A stretch of 64,000 nt of DNA from an uncultured Spirochaetaceae bacterium (GTDB lineage: Bacteria; Spirochaetota; Spirochaetia; Treponematales; Treponemataceae). The notes beneath the pieces were generated by a model. It saw only the letters and a program-made list of their open reading frames with translations, did not search any database and was not told the DNA's origin. The translations under genes and the position numbers were made by a program. The stretch spans positions 20,582-84,581 of the forward strand of contig CADBSK010000150.1 in assembly GCA_902797305.1 (NCBI GenBank). The letters are read 5' to 3'. This document shows, one piece after another, positions 17,881 to 26,922 of this stretch (position 1 is its first letter; each line of letters starts with the position of its first letter).

Positions 17881-19341
17881 ATGATAAAGGTTGAAACTCA
17901 GGTAAAACTTCCCTTTTTATGGGGTAAAACGGTTTTTAAAAAGGCTAATTGGACGCAGGTTAACCTGATTGTAGGACCAAACGGTTCTGGAAAGACAGTC
18001 CTTGCACAGGAAGTTGCCCGTCAGTTTGAAAAAGCCGGCTACAAGATTACATACTTACAGGCCGACCGTGCTGATAAAGAAGATTTTTATAAGAAATTAA
18101 AAAACGATCCTAAACTTCAGGAAAAAATCGATAAGATTCTTTTTCAGCTTTTTGGAAAATCTCTTAGCGAATGCCATGGATTAAAGCAAATTATCATGCT
18201 TTTAGTGGCTCTTTACTCGCCGGAGTCAAAATGCCTTTTTGTAGATGAGCCGGAACTTCACCTTCATCCTCAGTTTCAGCAGTTTTTTATGAACGAAATC
18301 CGTAAAACTGCGGAAGAAGATCCAAACAGAATCTTTTTTCTGATAACGCACAGTCCATATTTTATTGATTTGCGTTTTGCAGAAGATTTGACAGGGGTTG
18401 TAGTTTGTCATATGAACCATGCCCCAACAAGTATTGAGGAACTAAGCAGCAAGGATGAGATTTTATTTCGACGCTTTCTGCCAAGGTTTAATACATATCA
18501 TAAGCAATTCTTTTTTAGCGATAATCAGATCTTTGTAGAAGGCTATACCGATCAGCAGATTTTTACATATCTTTTAAGATGTATTGATACAAAATATGGA
18601 GCTGCTGGAACAGGGGTAATTGATGTAGGTGGAAAAGACGAGTTAGGTGTTTTCTTTAAGGTTTGTTCGTTATTAGGAACAGATGGCCGAATTATTACAG
18701 ACCTTGATTCTCTTTTTGCAGGTAAGCTTAGGGATGTTGTGTGTGATGATGAACGCCCTGCAAGCTGGTTGGAGAGTCAAATCGAAAAACAAATGCCGTT
18801 TTACAGGATGCTGTTTACAACTCGAGAACTGGAAACTCCAATTACTCTTGAAAAATTAATCCGCCGCCTGGAGAAGTTTTTAACAAATATCGGTAAGTGT
18901 GTAGCAGGGCTGGAATATCCTTTGACTCCTGATATAGAACTCTATGTAGAAAAAATTCGTGCACTTTACGAAAAATATGAAAAACCAGAAAGTTTGGACA
19001 CATTCAAAACAGTTGTTCTGCAAGGAGTCATAGAACTTGAAGAACAGTTAAAGGATGTGCTTCCAATTCCACTTGCACAAACAGTGCCTCTAATTATTAA
19101 TTTAACAAATATGATTCTTGCAAGCATAGAAGCAGCGAGAGTTTATATTTTACCAAAAGGGTGTATTGAGCACTTTTACAGGCAGAGCAATATTCAATAT
19201 ATGCCTGTAAGTGGAAAAGACCGCCTGTTCCATACAGAAATAGAATCTATGATGACGCTCTCAAGTTCTGAGCTAAAAGAACAATATCCGGAACTGGTTG
19301 CAATCTTGATGAGAGCCTGTTTCAGAAATGGTAGTCTATGA
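17881..19341 (+). CDS. OLD-like ATPase with TOPRIM nuclease domain
   Basis: The 486-residue protein has an ABC/SMC-type ATPase domain first: Walker A GPNGSGKT at about residues 31-38, Walker B CLFVDEPELHLHP around 118-130, and ITHSPYF after it. The middle carries a TOPRIM-type fold with IFVEGYTD (catalytic Glu near 221) and IITDLDSL (DxD near 277-279). This is the order in OLD-family nucleases, some of which work in phage defence or repair. No partner gene (for example a GajB helicase or a reverse transcriptase) is adjacent. It follows ppk by 3 nt and overlaps the convergent symporter gene by 6 nt. A housekeeping repair or stress role within the polyphosphate operon is as likely as defence. 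Confidence 0.78.
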   Translation: MIKVETQVKLPFLWGKTVFKKANWTQVNLIVGPNGSGKTVLAQEVARQFEKAGYKITYLQADRADKEDFYKKLKNDPKLQEKIDKILFQLFGKSLSECHGLKQIIMLLVALYSPESKCLFVDEPELHLHPQFQQFFMNEIRKTAEEDPNRIFFLITHSPYFIDLRFAEDLTGVVVCHMNHAPTSIEELSSKDEILFRRFLPRFNTYHKQFFFSDNQIFVEGYTDQQIFTYLLRCIDTKYGAAGTGVIDVGGKDELGVFFKVCSLLGTDGRIITDLDSLFAGKLRDVVCDDERPASWLESQIEKQMPFYRMLFTTRELETPITLEKLIRRLEKFLTNIGKCVAGLEYPLTPDIELYVEKIRALYEKYEKPESLDTFKTVVLQGVIELEEQLKDVLPIPLAQTVPLIINLTNMILASIEAARVYILPKGCIEHFYRQSNIQYMPVSGKDRLFHTEIESMMTLSSSELKEQYPELVAILMRACFRNGSL

Positions 19342-20685
19342 CCTCATATTTGGATTGTTGCCTAATTCCTTCTTAATCAAGAAAATTGATAGAGAAGCTA
19401 ACATACATAAAAGCGAAGGAATACAGAATAGCATTCTAAGTTTGAATAAAGTTGAATCGGTTTGAACAGAAAGATTCGGATCAATGTGGACAAAATCGAT
19501 TCCGAGGCCGGCAAAAAAGATTGCGATGGCACTGGCAAGTTTACTCATTAGAGTTTGCAGACTGGAAATCATGCTGTTTTCTCTGGAACCGTGTTTAACT
19601 TCTCCATAATCAACTGCACTTGAAACAAAAATTGTAATCAAAACATAAGAAAGTCCATTAGCCATAGAGACGATTGCGCCAGGAAGTAGAGCTTTGATCA
19701 CAGAAAAATTACCGAAAAGGGCAATTGTGGTGAACAATACATAAGCTGTGACGCCCAGTAAGAGAGCTAGAAGGTAAATTGCACGGTTGGTGAATTTTTT
19801 TCTGAATAAAGAGTAAGAAAGCATAGCACAAACTTGGACAATGCCTGTCATAGCCATAAAGTATACATATGAACTTTCTTTTTGAATATCAAATTGAAAA
19901 ATATAAAGAACTAAGTTTGTTGTAAGGTAAATAGCAGTATTAAAAAGAACTATGATAAGGGCGACACTCATGGCCTGGTCGTTTTTAATCAGAAGTCTAA
20001 ATAATTCTTTGGTAGAAGATGCTTTTGGTTCGCACAATTCATTATCAGGTAGATTAATAACATTAAGTATTGCTGTAGCAACATATATAATAGAAAAAAT
20101 AAGAGCTAATAAAGAAAACCCTGTTCGTAAATTGTCAGTTTGATGACCACCACCTAAGAGATACACAAGAGACATTGTAAAAATTGTAGGAGCTCCAGCA
20201 CCAATACCTGCAAATAGCCGGGCAAATGAAGTCATTTTTTCTCGGATATGACCAGGTTTTGTGATAGCTGGAATGATCGACCAGAAAGGAATATCTGACA
20301 AAGTATAAGTGATTCCGCATAGCAGATAAGTAATGGCTACATAAAGTTTAAGAGTTCCGCCTTGAAGGCTTTTTGGAACAGAAAACATAGCAAACATAAT
20401 TAGAGCATTTAATATAGAGCCAGTGAAAATCCATGGCTTGTATCGACCAAATCGTGAACGGGTTTTAGCAACAATGACTCCCATAAGAGGATCATTAAAA
20501 GCGTCGAAAACTCTGGCAAACATCAAAAGAGTTCCGATAAATGCAGCGCTAATACCCAGAACAGTATTGTAGTAATAAAGAGTGTAAGTAGAAACAAGTC
20601 CGTAGGCAAGATTTTTTCCAAGGCCGCCCAAACCGTAGCTAAAAATTGTTTTCTTTGTTATAGAGATTTCGTTTTGGTCTGTCAT
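19336..20685 (-). CDS. GPH-family (MelB-like) sugar:cation symporter
   Basis: The 449-residue membrane protein has about twelve hydrophobic segments. It begins with the glycoside-pentoside-hexuronide signature: TIFSYGLGGLGKNLAYGL, then ARVFDAFNDPLMGVIVAKTRSRFGRYKPW. These match MelB/YicJ-type transporters that take up glycosides with Na+ or H+. Substrate is not deducible. The upstream sequence reads TTGTTA (20717-20722), 18 bp, TATACT (20693-20698), 7 nt, ATG without an SD, so the transcript may be leaderless. The gene converges on the OLD-like ATPase gene and overlaps it by 6 nt. Confidence 0.88.
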   Translation of the reverse strand: MTDQNEISITKKTIFSYGLGGLGKNLAYGLVSTYTLYYYNTVLGISAAFIGTLLMFARVFDAFNDPLMGVIVAKTRSRFGRYKPWIFTGSILNALIMFAMFSVPKSLQGGTLKLYVAITYLLCGITYTLSDIPFWSIIPAITKPGHIREKMTSFARLFAGIGAGAPTIFTMSLVYLLGGGHQTDNLRTGFSLLALIFSIIYVATAILNVINLPDNELCEPKASSTKELFRLLIKNDQAMSVALIIVLFNTAIYLTTNLVLYIFQFDIQKESSYVYFMAMTGIVQVCAMLSYSLFRKKFTNRAIYLLALLLGVTAYVLFTTIALFGNFSVIKALLPGAIVSMANGLSYVLITIFVSSAVDYGEVKHGSRENSMISSLQTLMSKLASAIAIFFAGLGIDFVHIDPNLSVQTDSTLFKLRMLFCIPSLLCMLASLSIFLIKKELGNNPNMRS

Positions 20686-20765
20686 TCTTGTAAGTATAAC
20701 AAAATTACAATTAACATAACAATAAATTAAGGTAACTAAAGGGTGAAAATGGGATTATTGTTAAT

Positions 20766-20805
20766 GTATGTGAAGATGACAAATAAGTTGATAGTCATCA
20801 CATAC
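20766..20805 (+). promoter_or_regulatory. Imperfect hairpin directly upstream of the ribosome-binding site
   Basis: GTATGTGA (20766-20773) plus TGAC (20777-20780) pair with GTCATCACATAC (20794-20805), leaving a 3-nt bulge and a 13-nt loop: 12 base pairs in total. The SD AGGAG of the next gene begins 2 nt after the stem and the ATG is at 20818. It could be an operator or an mRNA structure controlling ribosome access. Confidence 0.4.
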
Positions 20806-20817
20806 AAGGAGTTATTT

Positions 20818-21339
20818 ATGAAATTATCACAGTTTGTAAAAATCGGAACTATTGCAGTAGTGTTTCTGGGTGCTGGTTCAGCAATGTTTGCTTCTAATAA
20901 ATCAGCAAAAGCAAAGCAGGTAAAAGATTCTTCTGAGTCACGTCCAGAAGCATCTCAGATGGAAAAAAGAGAATTATCAGAAGTTACTGGTAAGTTGACT
21001 GTTCTCGGTTCAGGAGACGAACAGATTATTACACTTGTAACAGATGACAACAAGGCCTATGTTTTAACAACTATGGAAAAACAGCGTGGACCTGCTCCAG
21101 ATGACAAGAATGCAAAAGAAAGAAAGGAAAACAAGGTTGAAGATGCTAAAAAGGAGCCTCCAAAGAACTTAAAGGCAAAGGATGCTAATAAGAAAGATGG
21201 CGAAAAGAAAGAAATGAAAGAACCTCCAAAGATGGTTAAAACACAGGAACTTGTTGCTCTTAATGGCAAAAAAGTAACTGTAAAAGGTATTCTTAATAAA
21301 AAGAACAGTGCACTTCTTGTTTTTGAAATTAAAAAATAA
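20818..21339 (+). CDS. Small exported protein with a charged Lys/Glu/Pro-rich middle
   Basis: I start this at 20818 (MKLSQFVKIGTIAVVFLGAG) because AGGAG lies seven bases upstream and a signal peptide then ends near AMFA. An in-frame ATG at 20743 would put 25 unlikely residues in front. The mature protein (about 150 residues) has two short beta-rich parts, TGKLTVLGSGDEQIITLVTD and ALNGKKVTVKGILNKKNSALL, split by roughly 55 residues dominated by Lys, Glu, Asp and Pro. The split part resembles an OB-like or soluble-binding small domain with a disordered insert. Family not recognised. Confidence 0.65.
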   Translation: MKLSQFVKIGTIAVVFLGAGSAMFASNKSAKAKQVKDSSESRPEASQMEKRELSEVTGKLTVLGSGDEQIITLVTDDNKAYVLTTMEKQRGPAPDDKNAKERKENKVEDAKKEPPKNLKAKDANKKDGEKKEMKEPPKMVKTQELVALNGKKVTVKGILNKKNSALLVFEIKK

Positions 21340-21396
21340 AAAGTAAAAAACAAATAATTTGCCTGTAAATCTTTTCTGGAGTAAAATTATAGGACT

Positions 21397-24300
21397 ATGA
21401 CTTCGAAAGAAATTTTAGATTCATTTGTTAAAGATTTTATCTCCAGAAAAGATGAATCAGTCTGCTACATTTATTATCCAACAGAACTGGCAAGACAATG
21501 TTTAGAAAGTCAAAAAAATCAAATTAAAGATTATGATTTGAGAGATCCATTTTCTCCGATGCCGCCATTCTTTAATATAATTAGAGAAGAAAATCCGTCG
21601 GAAGAGTTAATATCAAAGTACGCATATTCACTGCATAGAGAATCCTTTATTTCATATTTTAAAACTGGGGTTGTTGTAGACCGTAAAGATATGGTCATTA
21701 CAGAAGAAATAAAGTATGAAAAGCAGGAATTCTATAAAACAATGATGGCTCTTATCAGGGAACTATGTACTGGAATTTATGTAATTTATAATGCCCAATG
21801 GTTGTGTAAAGAAGCCCTTGATTTTATAGAAAAAATCGAAGCAGAAAACTTGAGTTCAAAGTTTATTTTGATTTTTGATTCTACAGTAGTCAGATTCGAT
21901 AAAACTTTTATTTCGGAATTTATTGAAAGAAAACAACTGGGACAAAACTTTTTGAATATTTATACTCATCAGGTTGTTCCTTCAAGTGGAAAAACTCTTT
22001 CAAGAATTCCAAAAACAAAAGAAATTATAAATTCAATTCGTAATGCGGCAGCTTTCCTGTTAACTTCTAATCTTGAGCAATTGTGTGAAAAAATAGAAAA
22101 GTACGGTGACAAATTAAAAATAAGCGAACGTCAGAGAAGGGAGCTTAGTTATTATTTGGGATACGCTTACTACATTTGCGGAGATACCGATCAGGCATGT
22201 TTAAGCTTTTCAAGAGCGCTGGATATAAAAAAGAACGATGAACTTGGAATTAAGGCGATGTATTACCTTTCGGCTGCGTTCTATATTAAAAAGATGAATA
22301 CTGCGGCATACAGATATGCAAGTATGGTTATGCAGCGCACAAAGCAGATTCCTCGTTCCAGGTTTTATGCGGCATCTGCGATGGTTCAGTATTTTGCCTG
22401 TGATCGAGGGGATACAAACTTCTTAATAAATAAATACCGGGAAGCCACAAAACTATTACGAGAATCCGGTCTTATAAATAACTATGTACATACGGTTTTA
22501 AATGTTCCAGGACCTTTTATTAACGATACAAAAGCACTAACAGAAGAAGTTCATCCAATGATTTTTGACTGTTATTACGCTGTTAAGCGTCTAAATAACA
22601 AACAGGGGCTTTCGGATGTATGTAACTGGCTCGGAATAACTTATTCCAGAGAGGGTAATAAAGAAGAAGCCTTTAAAATGTACAAAGAATGCTCCGATAT
22701 TCGCCAGGAAATTGGGGATTTGGTAAACATCATCAGAGTTCGGAACAGTCTTTCCTATGAAGCGTTGATTATTTCAGATTATAAAAAAGCATTCGATTTG
22801 TTAAACGAGTATTCTGAAAGATTTACAGAAATCGATAATTACAGAACAATCATTAATACGCTGAGAAATATAGCATTACCCCTTTTATATACCCGTCATT
22901 TTGAAGAGGCAGGAAAAATTTTTACTGCAATGACCCAGTTCATGAATATGTTTGACTTTGAAAATATGACAGTAAATTCATTTTTGCCAGAGTTAAACGA
23001 TATTTTGATTTATCGCTCAATTGTAGAAATGAGTCGCAGTGAGTTTTCTCATGTTCAGGTAAATCTATACAGTATTTTAAATAACGGAAAATATATTTCT
23101 CCTGCTGTAAAACCGCTTTTAAACTTTTTGGAGTCGGTAATCTTCTTAAAAGATGGAAACTACATCGATGCCGTAGATTTATTCGAAGAAGGAATGATGA
23201 TTAACAGCGATATTGGAGAAGTTAATCTTCATATAATTGCATTCTGCTATTACGAGTTTGCGGTTATGCTCAAACGCTTTAATCACAATGACGAATCAGA
23301 AAAATATTTGCAAAAAGGTTTTAAAATAGCTAAGGCAAATAACCTTAAATATTATACAAAGGGCAAAGATTCAATTACGATGCTGGACTATCTTGTTAAA
23401 GGTGAACATTTTGGCCAGATAAATATGAATCTTGAAGAGATTAAGAAAAATGCACTTGCAGAACGATTAAAAAATCAAATTCATTCCCGTGTGCTTGCAA
23501 GTCAATTTTTAAATTCAATTACAAGTGCGGCAATAGAAACAAAAGATATAAAGCATTATTTACAAAAAATTCTTCCGTATATTCTGGATTATTCTATGGC
23601 GGAAGGAATCTACATAGTTACTCGTACCGGCGACCGATGGAAGGTAATGGATTCCTTAAATCGAGGACCTTTTAAATCAAAGGAGCCTGTTGACTGGGAT
23701 TATTATTTTAACGAAGCACAGGGATACGAGACATGTAAGGTTTTTTATGATGCAAAAAATAAAAATTATTACTGCAATATTTCAAAATATAACTTTTCGG
23801 CAGGAGTTTTGATTGTAACGGGGCCGCAGGGCACAATTAATTCCGAACTAATAAACATTCTTGGTTTAAGTTTCTCTTATGTTCAGTCGCAGTTAGTTCT
23901 TTATGCGCAAAAGAATAATCTGATCCAAGCTTCTGTTTTTGATTCTCTTACAACTTTACGAAATAGACGGGCTCTTACAGATTATATTACAGAACAAAGA
24001 GATAAAATTAAGCAGATAAGCATTCAGTACACAGTTGCATTTATCGATTTGGATAATTTTAAATACTTTAATGATACCTTTGGGCATCAGGCAGGCGATA
24101 TAATGCTTAAGCTTTTTGCCAATATAATGAAAAAAATCTACAGAACAGGAGATTTTTTGTGCCGTTACGGAGGCGATGAGTTTATAGTTGTAATTCCAGC
24201 TGCAACATGTGAAGAAGTAGCAGAAACTGCAAAACGTTTAAATAAAGCTTTGCGTAAAGAGCAGTATTTTATACCTGCGCTGGAAGATTTAATGGAAAAG

Positions 24301-24477
24301 GAAATTGATGTTCCAAAAGAATACCACCTTGGGTTTAGTATGGGTATCTGTTCTAACTTTGATATTGAAGATAAAACAAATTTAAAACAAGTTTTAAAGA
24401 ATGCAGATGATGCCCTGTACTATTCAAAAAATAATGGAAAAGGTAAAGTTATAATCTGGAAGGATATAAAACAATAA
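21397..24477 (+). CDS. TPR-containing diguanylate cyclase (GGDEF)
   Basis: The 1026-residue cytoplasmic protein ends in a GGDEF domain (about 850-1025): DSLTTLRNRRAL, IDLDNFKYFNDTFGH, then the active-site GGDEF at 925-929. A product-inhibition I-site RTGD (916-919) sits five residues before it. Active diguanylate cyclase is therefore expected, making c-di-GMP with feedback inhibition. Residues 200-690 contain TPR-like helical repeats and 700-840 look like a GAF-type sensor. The first 190 residues resemble a degraded STAND/AAA module (GIYVIYNAQWLCKEALDF, KFILIFDST), but no P-loop is visible. TTGCCT (21359) and TAAAAT (21382) with a 17-bp spacer give a promoter ending 9 nt before the ATG. Confidence 0.88.
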   Translation: MTSKEILDSFVKDFISRKDESVCYIYYPTELARQCLESQKNQIKDYDLRDPFSPMPPFFNIIREENPSEELISKYAYSLHRESFISYFKTGVVVDRKDMVITEEIKYEKQEFYKTMMALIRELCTGIYVIYNAQWLCKEALDFIEKIEAENLSSKFILIFDSTVVRFDKTFISEFIERKQLGQNFLNIYTHQVVPSSGKTLSRIPKTKEIINSIRNAAAFLLTSNLEQLCEKIEKYGDKLKISERQRRELSYYLGYAYYICGDTDQACLSFSRALDIKKNDELGIKAMYYLSAAFYIKKMNTAAYRYASMVMQRTKQIPRSRFYAASAMVQYFACDRGDTNFLINKYREATKLLRESGLINNYVHTVLNVPGPFINDTKALTEEVHPMIFDCYYAVKRLNNKQGLSDVCNWLGITYSREGNKEEAFKMYKECSDIRQEIGDLVNIIRVRNSLSYEALIISDYKKAFDLLNEYSERFTEIDNYRTIINTLRNIALPLLYTRHFEEAGKIFTAMTQFMNMFDFENMTVNSFLPELNDILIYRSIVEMSRSEFSHVQVNLYSILNNGKYISPAVKPLLNFLESVIFLKDGNYIDAVDLFEEGMMINSDIGEVNLHIIAFCYYEFAVMLKRFNHNDESEKYLQKGFKIAKANNLKYYTKGKDSITMLDYLVKGEHFGQINMNLEEIKKNALAERLKNQIHSRVLASQFLNSITSAAIETKDIKHYLQKILPYILDYSMAEGIYIVTRTGDRWKVMDSLNRGPFKSKEPVDWDYYFNEAQGYETCKVFYDAKNKNYYCNISKYNFSAGVLIVTGPQGTINSELINILGLSFSYVQSQLVLYAQKNNLIQASVFDSLTTLRNRRALTDYITEQRDKIKQISIQYTVAFIDLDNFKYFNDTFGHQAGDIMLKLFANIMKKIYRTGDFLCRYGGDEFIVVIPAATCEEVAETAKRLNKALRKEQYFIPALEDLMEKEIDVPKEYHLGFSMGICSNFDIEDKTNLKQVLKNADDALYYSKNNGKGKVIIWKDIKQ

Positions 24478-24492
24478 TTGGGTGGGTTTGAT

Positions 24493-24888
24493 ATGAATTC
24501 TGCAGAAATGAGTGCGTTTCAAAAGGTAAGTACTGATTTACCAAAGATAAACGGGTATCAAAAAGCCTGTATTTTACTCAGCGAAATTGGGGCAAAGGAT
24601 CAAAATTTAAGTCAGAAAATTCTGGATTTAGTAAAGCTTACTCCAAAACAGGTCAGACAGATGTCTCGTGCTTATAAAACTCTTGGAGTATTCAGTTTAA
24701 AAAATAAAAAAGTTATTCAAAGAGAAAGCCTTGTTCTTCAGGAAGCTATCGACTACGGAGTTTCAAAAGGAATTTTTGTTCCTGAGTACAGAGCAAAGAG
24801 CGATTCTGGTACTAAAGAGATTAAAGAAATGGTAAATAAGAATCCTGATTCAATTGCAAAACTGATAGGTACCTGGCTTGATGAATAA
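24493..24888 (+). CDS. Small helical protein of unknown function
   Basis: The 131-residue product (MNSAEMSAFQ...) starts at 24493, where GGTGGG lies six bases upstream. A TTG at 24478 in the same frame is less likely. It follows the diguanylate cyclase by 15 nt and overlaps the OmpA-type gene by 8 nt, so all three may be one transcript. The sequence is mainly helical, with a winged-helix-like stretch around residues 40-85 (LVKLTPKQVRQMSRAYKTLG). No family recognised and no signal peptide. Confidence 0.55.
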   Translation: MNSAEMSAFQKVSTDLPKINGYQKACILLSEIGAKDQNLSQKILDLVKLTPKQVRQMSRAYKTLGVFSLKNKKVIQRESLVLQEAIDYGVSKGIFVPEYRAKSDSGTKEIKEMVNKNPDSIAKLIGTWLDE

Positions 24889-26077
24889 TTACTATAAAAT
24901 TTCCCGATTAAAGAACTGCTTTCTCCTGTTAAGTATAATATTCTTCTTTTGCTCAAACGCAGGTGCAGAACAGATTCATTACAGAGGTGGTAAAAATTAT
25001 ACCCTTGTAGAACGAACTGATTTGCGTCGTTATGATAATAATCGCTATGTTGGTCTGTTGAGCCGCGAAGTTAGATCGTTTATCGCCAGTGATAACGGAT
25101 TATATGAAGGTAGTTTTTATGTTGATGAAACAACAAAGCATAAAAACATGAGTGTAGCAGCAGGTCTGCATAATTCAATTCCCTCTACGTTCAGAATCGA
25201 TGATGAAGGGGTTTTAACAATGCTTGAAGACTGCGGTTATCCTTCCTTCAGAAGTTTTCCGGCTTTTACAAAAGAAAGTATTAAAATTGGAGATAGTTGG
25301 ACCAGCCGTGCCGAAAGAGCAGTGGATCCGTTAAATAAAGGAGTAATTACACGGTTAAACATGGAAGTTCTGTATACATATACAGGAGACGAAGTGTTTA
25401 AGGGTGAAGAAGTTTATGTCTTAAGTGCAAAATGGGCAACCAGATATGGCGGAGCATATATTGATGAACAGGGGGACCCGGATTTGCACTCTGCCACAGG
25501 AAAACATTCTGCGACGATGTATATTTCTAAGCAGACTGGATATGCACTAGTAGTACGAGATTATATGGAAGAAACTTTTGTTTATAAGGATAGAGATTCG
25601 TACACTTTTAAGGGAACAATTTCTTTATTTACTGAATATCCTCCGGCAGTTGATACTCAATCAGTAATGCCTGTAATACAAAGAGTTGCGGAGGAACTTG
25701 GAGATCAGATAAAGGTAGATCAAACTGCAGGTGGAATTCGTCTTACAATGAATAACTTGCGTTTTAAGGCAAATAGTGCAGAACTTTTACCTGGACAGGA
25801 GAATTTGTTAACACAAATTGCAAAGGTTTTAAAGCAAGCTCCAAAGAGTCAGGTTCTGGTAGAAGGGCATACAGCTAGTACTGGGCAACCTAATGCAGAA
25901 CTTAGTCTTTCTATAGAACGAGCGAACTCGATTGCAAATGCACTTGTTCAATCAGGTATAGAAAAAGATAGATTTATTTGTCAGGGACGAGGAAGTTCTA
26001 GACCGGTTGCGTCTAACGAAACTCCTGAGGGCAAGGCTTTAAACCGCCGCGTTGAGATTACGATTTTATCAGAGTAG
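24881..26077 (+). CDS. OmpA-family peptidoglycan-binding exported protein
   Basis: The start is taken as ATG 24881. A signal peptide (ISRLKNCFLLLSIIFFFCSN...) is cleaved near AGA. Residues 30-250 are a beta-rich domain of unknown family. The last 120 residues are a classical OmpA C-terminal domain: LRFKANSAELLPGQENLL, VLVEGHTAST, LSLSIERANSIANAL, FICQGRGSSRP and NRRVEITIL. Such domains bind the peptide stem of peptidoglycan through conserved Asp/Arg. The usual Asp of the GHTD motif is Ala here (GHTAST), while the R of NRRVE is present. The gene overlaps its upstream neighbour by 8 nt. The protein probably tethers the outer envelope to the cell wall. Confidence 0.85.
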   Translation: MNNYYKISRLKNCFLLLSIIFFFCSNAGAEQIHYRGGKNYTLVERTDLRRYDNNRYVGLLSREVRSFIASDNGLYEGSFYVDETTKHKNMSVAAGLHNSIPSTFRIDDEGVLTMLEDCGYPSFRSFPAFTKESIKIGDSWTSRAERAVDPLNKGVITRLNMEVLYTYTGDEVFKGEEVYVLSAKWATRYGGAYIDEQGDPDLHSATGKHSATMYISKQTGYALVVRDYMEETFVYKDRDSYTFKGTISLFTEYPPAVDTQSVMPVIQRVAEELGDQIKVDQTAGGIRLTMNNLRFKANSAELLPGQENLLTQIAKVLKQAPKSQVLVEGHTASTGQPNAELSLSIERANSIANALVQSGIEKDRFICQGRGSSRPVASNETPEGKALNRRVEITILSE

Positions 26078-26109
26078 AAGATTCCGGCCATTAGGCATGT
26101 ACAAGTGAT

Positions 26110-26841
26110 CTATATACCAAATATTTCTTCTCTGTGTAAAGTTCCCAAATTTGTGAGTGCTTCTGATAATGTTTGAGAATCGTTTTCTTTTCTGTAATTT
26201 GTCAGGTCAATAGTAAATCTATTCATGGAAAAATGCTGATATACAAAAATAGAATCAAGATAATCGGATTTTTTTAGTTCATCGCGATAAAGAGAAAAAA
26301 TTCCCTTAGGTTTTAATTCGCTGTAACCTACAAGCCAGATTTGAGCGTTAAGAGTTTTTGCGAGTTCTACAGTTTTTTGCGCCATCCATATCTGAGATTG
26401 TTGGATTAATTGAACCGCTGAAGTACCACCAAGTTTTGCAATAGTTTTGAGTTGTGCTGTTTTTGCAGAATGAACAGGGGTTTTATTCAAAATAATTACA
26501 TTTTTTCTAAAATCAGTTCCAAGTTCAGGATTCATTTTAAAAAAGCGTTCGCCAAGTTTACCAGCCTGACCTACCAGATATTTGTTGTTTTTTAAAAGTT
26601 GTTCATCTTTACCTGGATTGTCGCCGATTACGATTTTTGTAATAGAATCTTGGGCAGTAATCTGATCAAGAGCAGTATTGTAAACGATTGGAGTTTGAAA
26701 AGGATAGTCTGGAGTATCAGTAATTTTTGCTGCCTGCTTTTGTAAGTCCATTAAGTCTGGTACAAAAGTGTTCCAAATTTTAATCTGATTCTTAAAATCC
26801 TGTCTGAATTTATCCAAAAATGCATACTGTTCGTTTGTCAT
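26110..26841 (-). CDS. Uracil-DNA glycosylase superfamily protein
   Basis: The start is placed at 26841 (MTNEQYAFLDKF), giving 243 residues. A further in-frame TTG at 26877 lies inside the promoter and is not credible. Motifs resembling the UDG fold are present: IVIGDNPGKDEQLL (water-activating loop position), KYLVGQAGKLGERFF, and HFSMNRF near the C-terminus (catalytic-His loop position). Such enzymes remove uracil or related lesions from DNA. Similarity is only at the level of the fold motifs, so substrate is uncertain. The ATG follows the -10 box by six bases with no SD, which points to a leaderless mRNA. Confidence 0.65.
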   Translation of the reverse strand: MTNEQYAFLDKFRQDFKNQIKIWNTFVPDLMDLQKQAAKITDTPDYPFQTPIVYNTALDQITAQDSITKIVIGDNPGKDEQLLKNNKYLVGQAGKLGERFFKMNPELGTDFRKNVIILNKTPVHSAKTAQLKTIAKLGGTSAVQLIQQSQIWMAQKTVELAKTLNAQIWLVGYSELKPKGIFSLYRDELKKSDYLDSIFVYQHFSMNRFTIDLTNYRKENDSQTLSEALTNLGTLHREEIFGI

Positions 26842-26847
26842 ATGGCG

Positions 26848-26877
26848 ATTATACCAAAAAATCTCTCCACCTTCCAA
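26848..26877 (-). promoter_or_regulatory. Promoter of the UDG-like gene
   Basis: On the minus strand TTGGAA (26877-26872) and TATAAT (26853-26848) are 18 bp apart. The ATG at 26841 falls exactly where transcription should start. The operator-like palindromes begin 6 bp upstream of the -35 box. Confidence 0.65.
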
Positions 26878-26882
26878 GTTGT

Positions 26883-26922
26883 AAAAAAATAACCATGGTT
26901 ATTTTTTTCGTAACCATGGTTA
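26883..26922. promoter_or_regulatory. Tandem palindromic operator pair
   Basis: Two perfect TAACCATGGTTA palindromes are centred at 26895.5 and 26916.5, so they are 21 bp apart and on the same face of the helix. The first is embedded in a longer 26-bp perfect palindrome with flanking A7/T7 runs (26883-26908). The pair lies between the divergent UDG-like and lipase-like genes, next to the UDG -35 box. The geometry is that of a dimeric repressor/activator site; the protein is unknown. Confidence 0.6.

Noticed and set aside
17881..19341. Gabija-type or other multi-gene phage defence island
   Set aside because: Only the ATPase-TOPRIM gene is present; there is no helicase, nuclease or reverse transcriptase partner, and the gene sits in a metabolic operon.
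26883..26908. Bidirectional terminator formed by the 26-bp palindrome
   Set aside because: The palindrome has no loop, and both flanking genes are transcribed away from it, so an operator explains it better.
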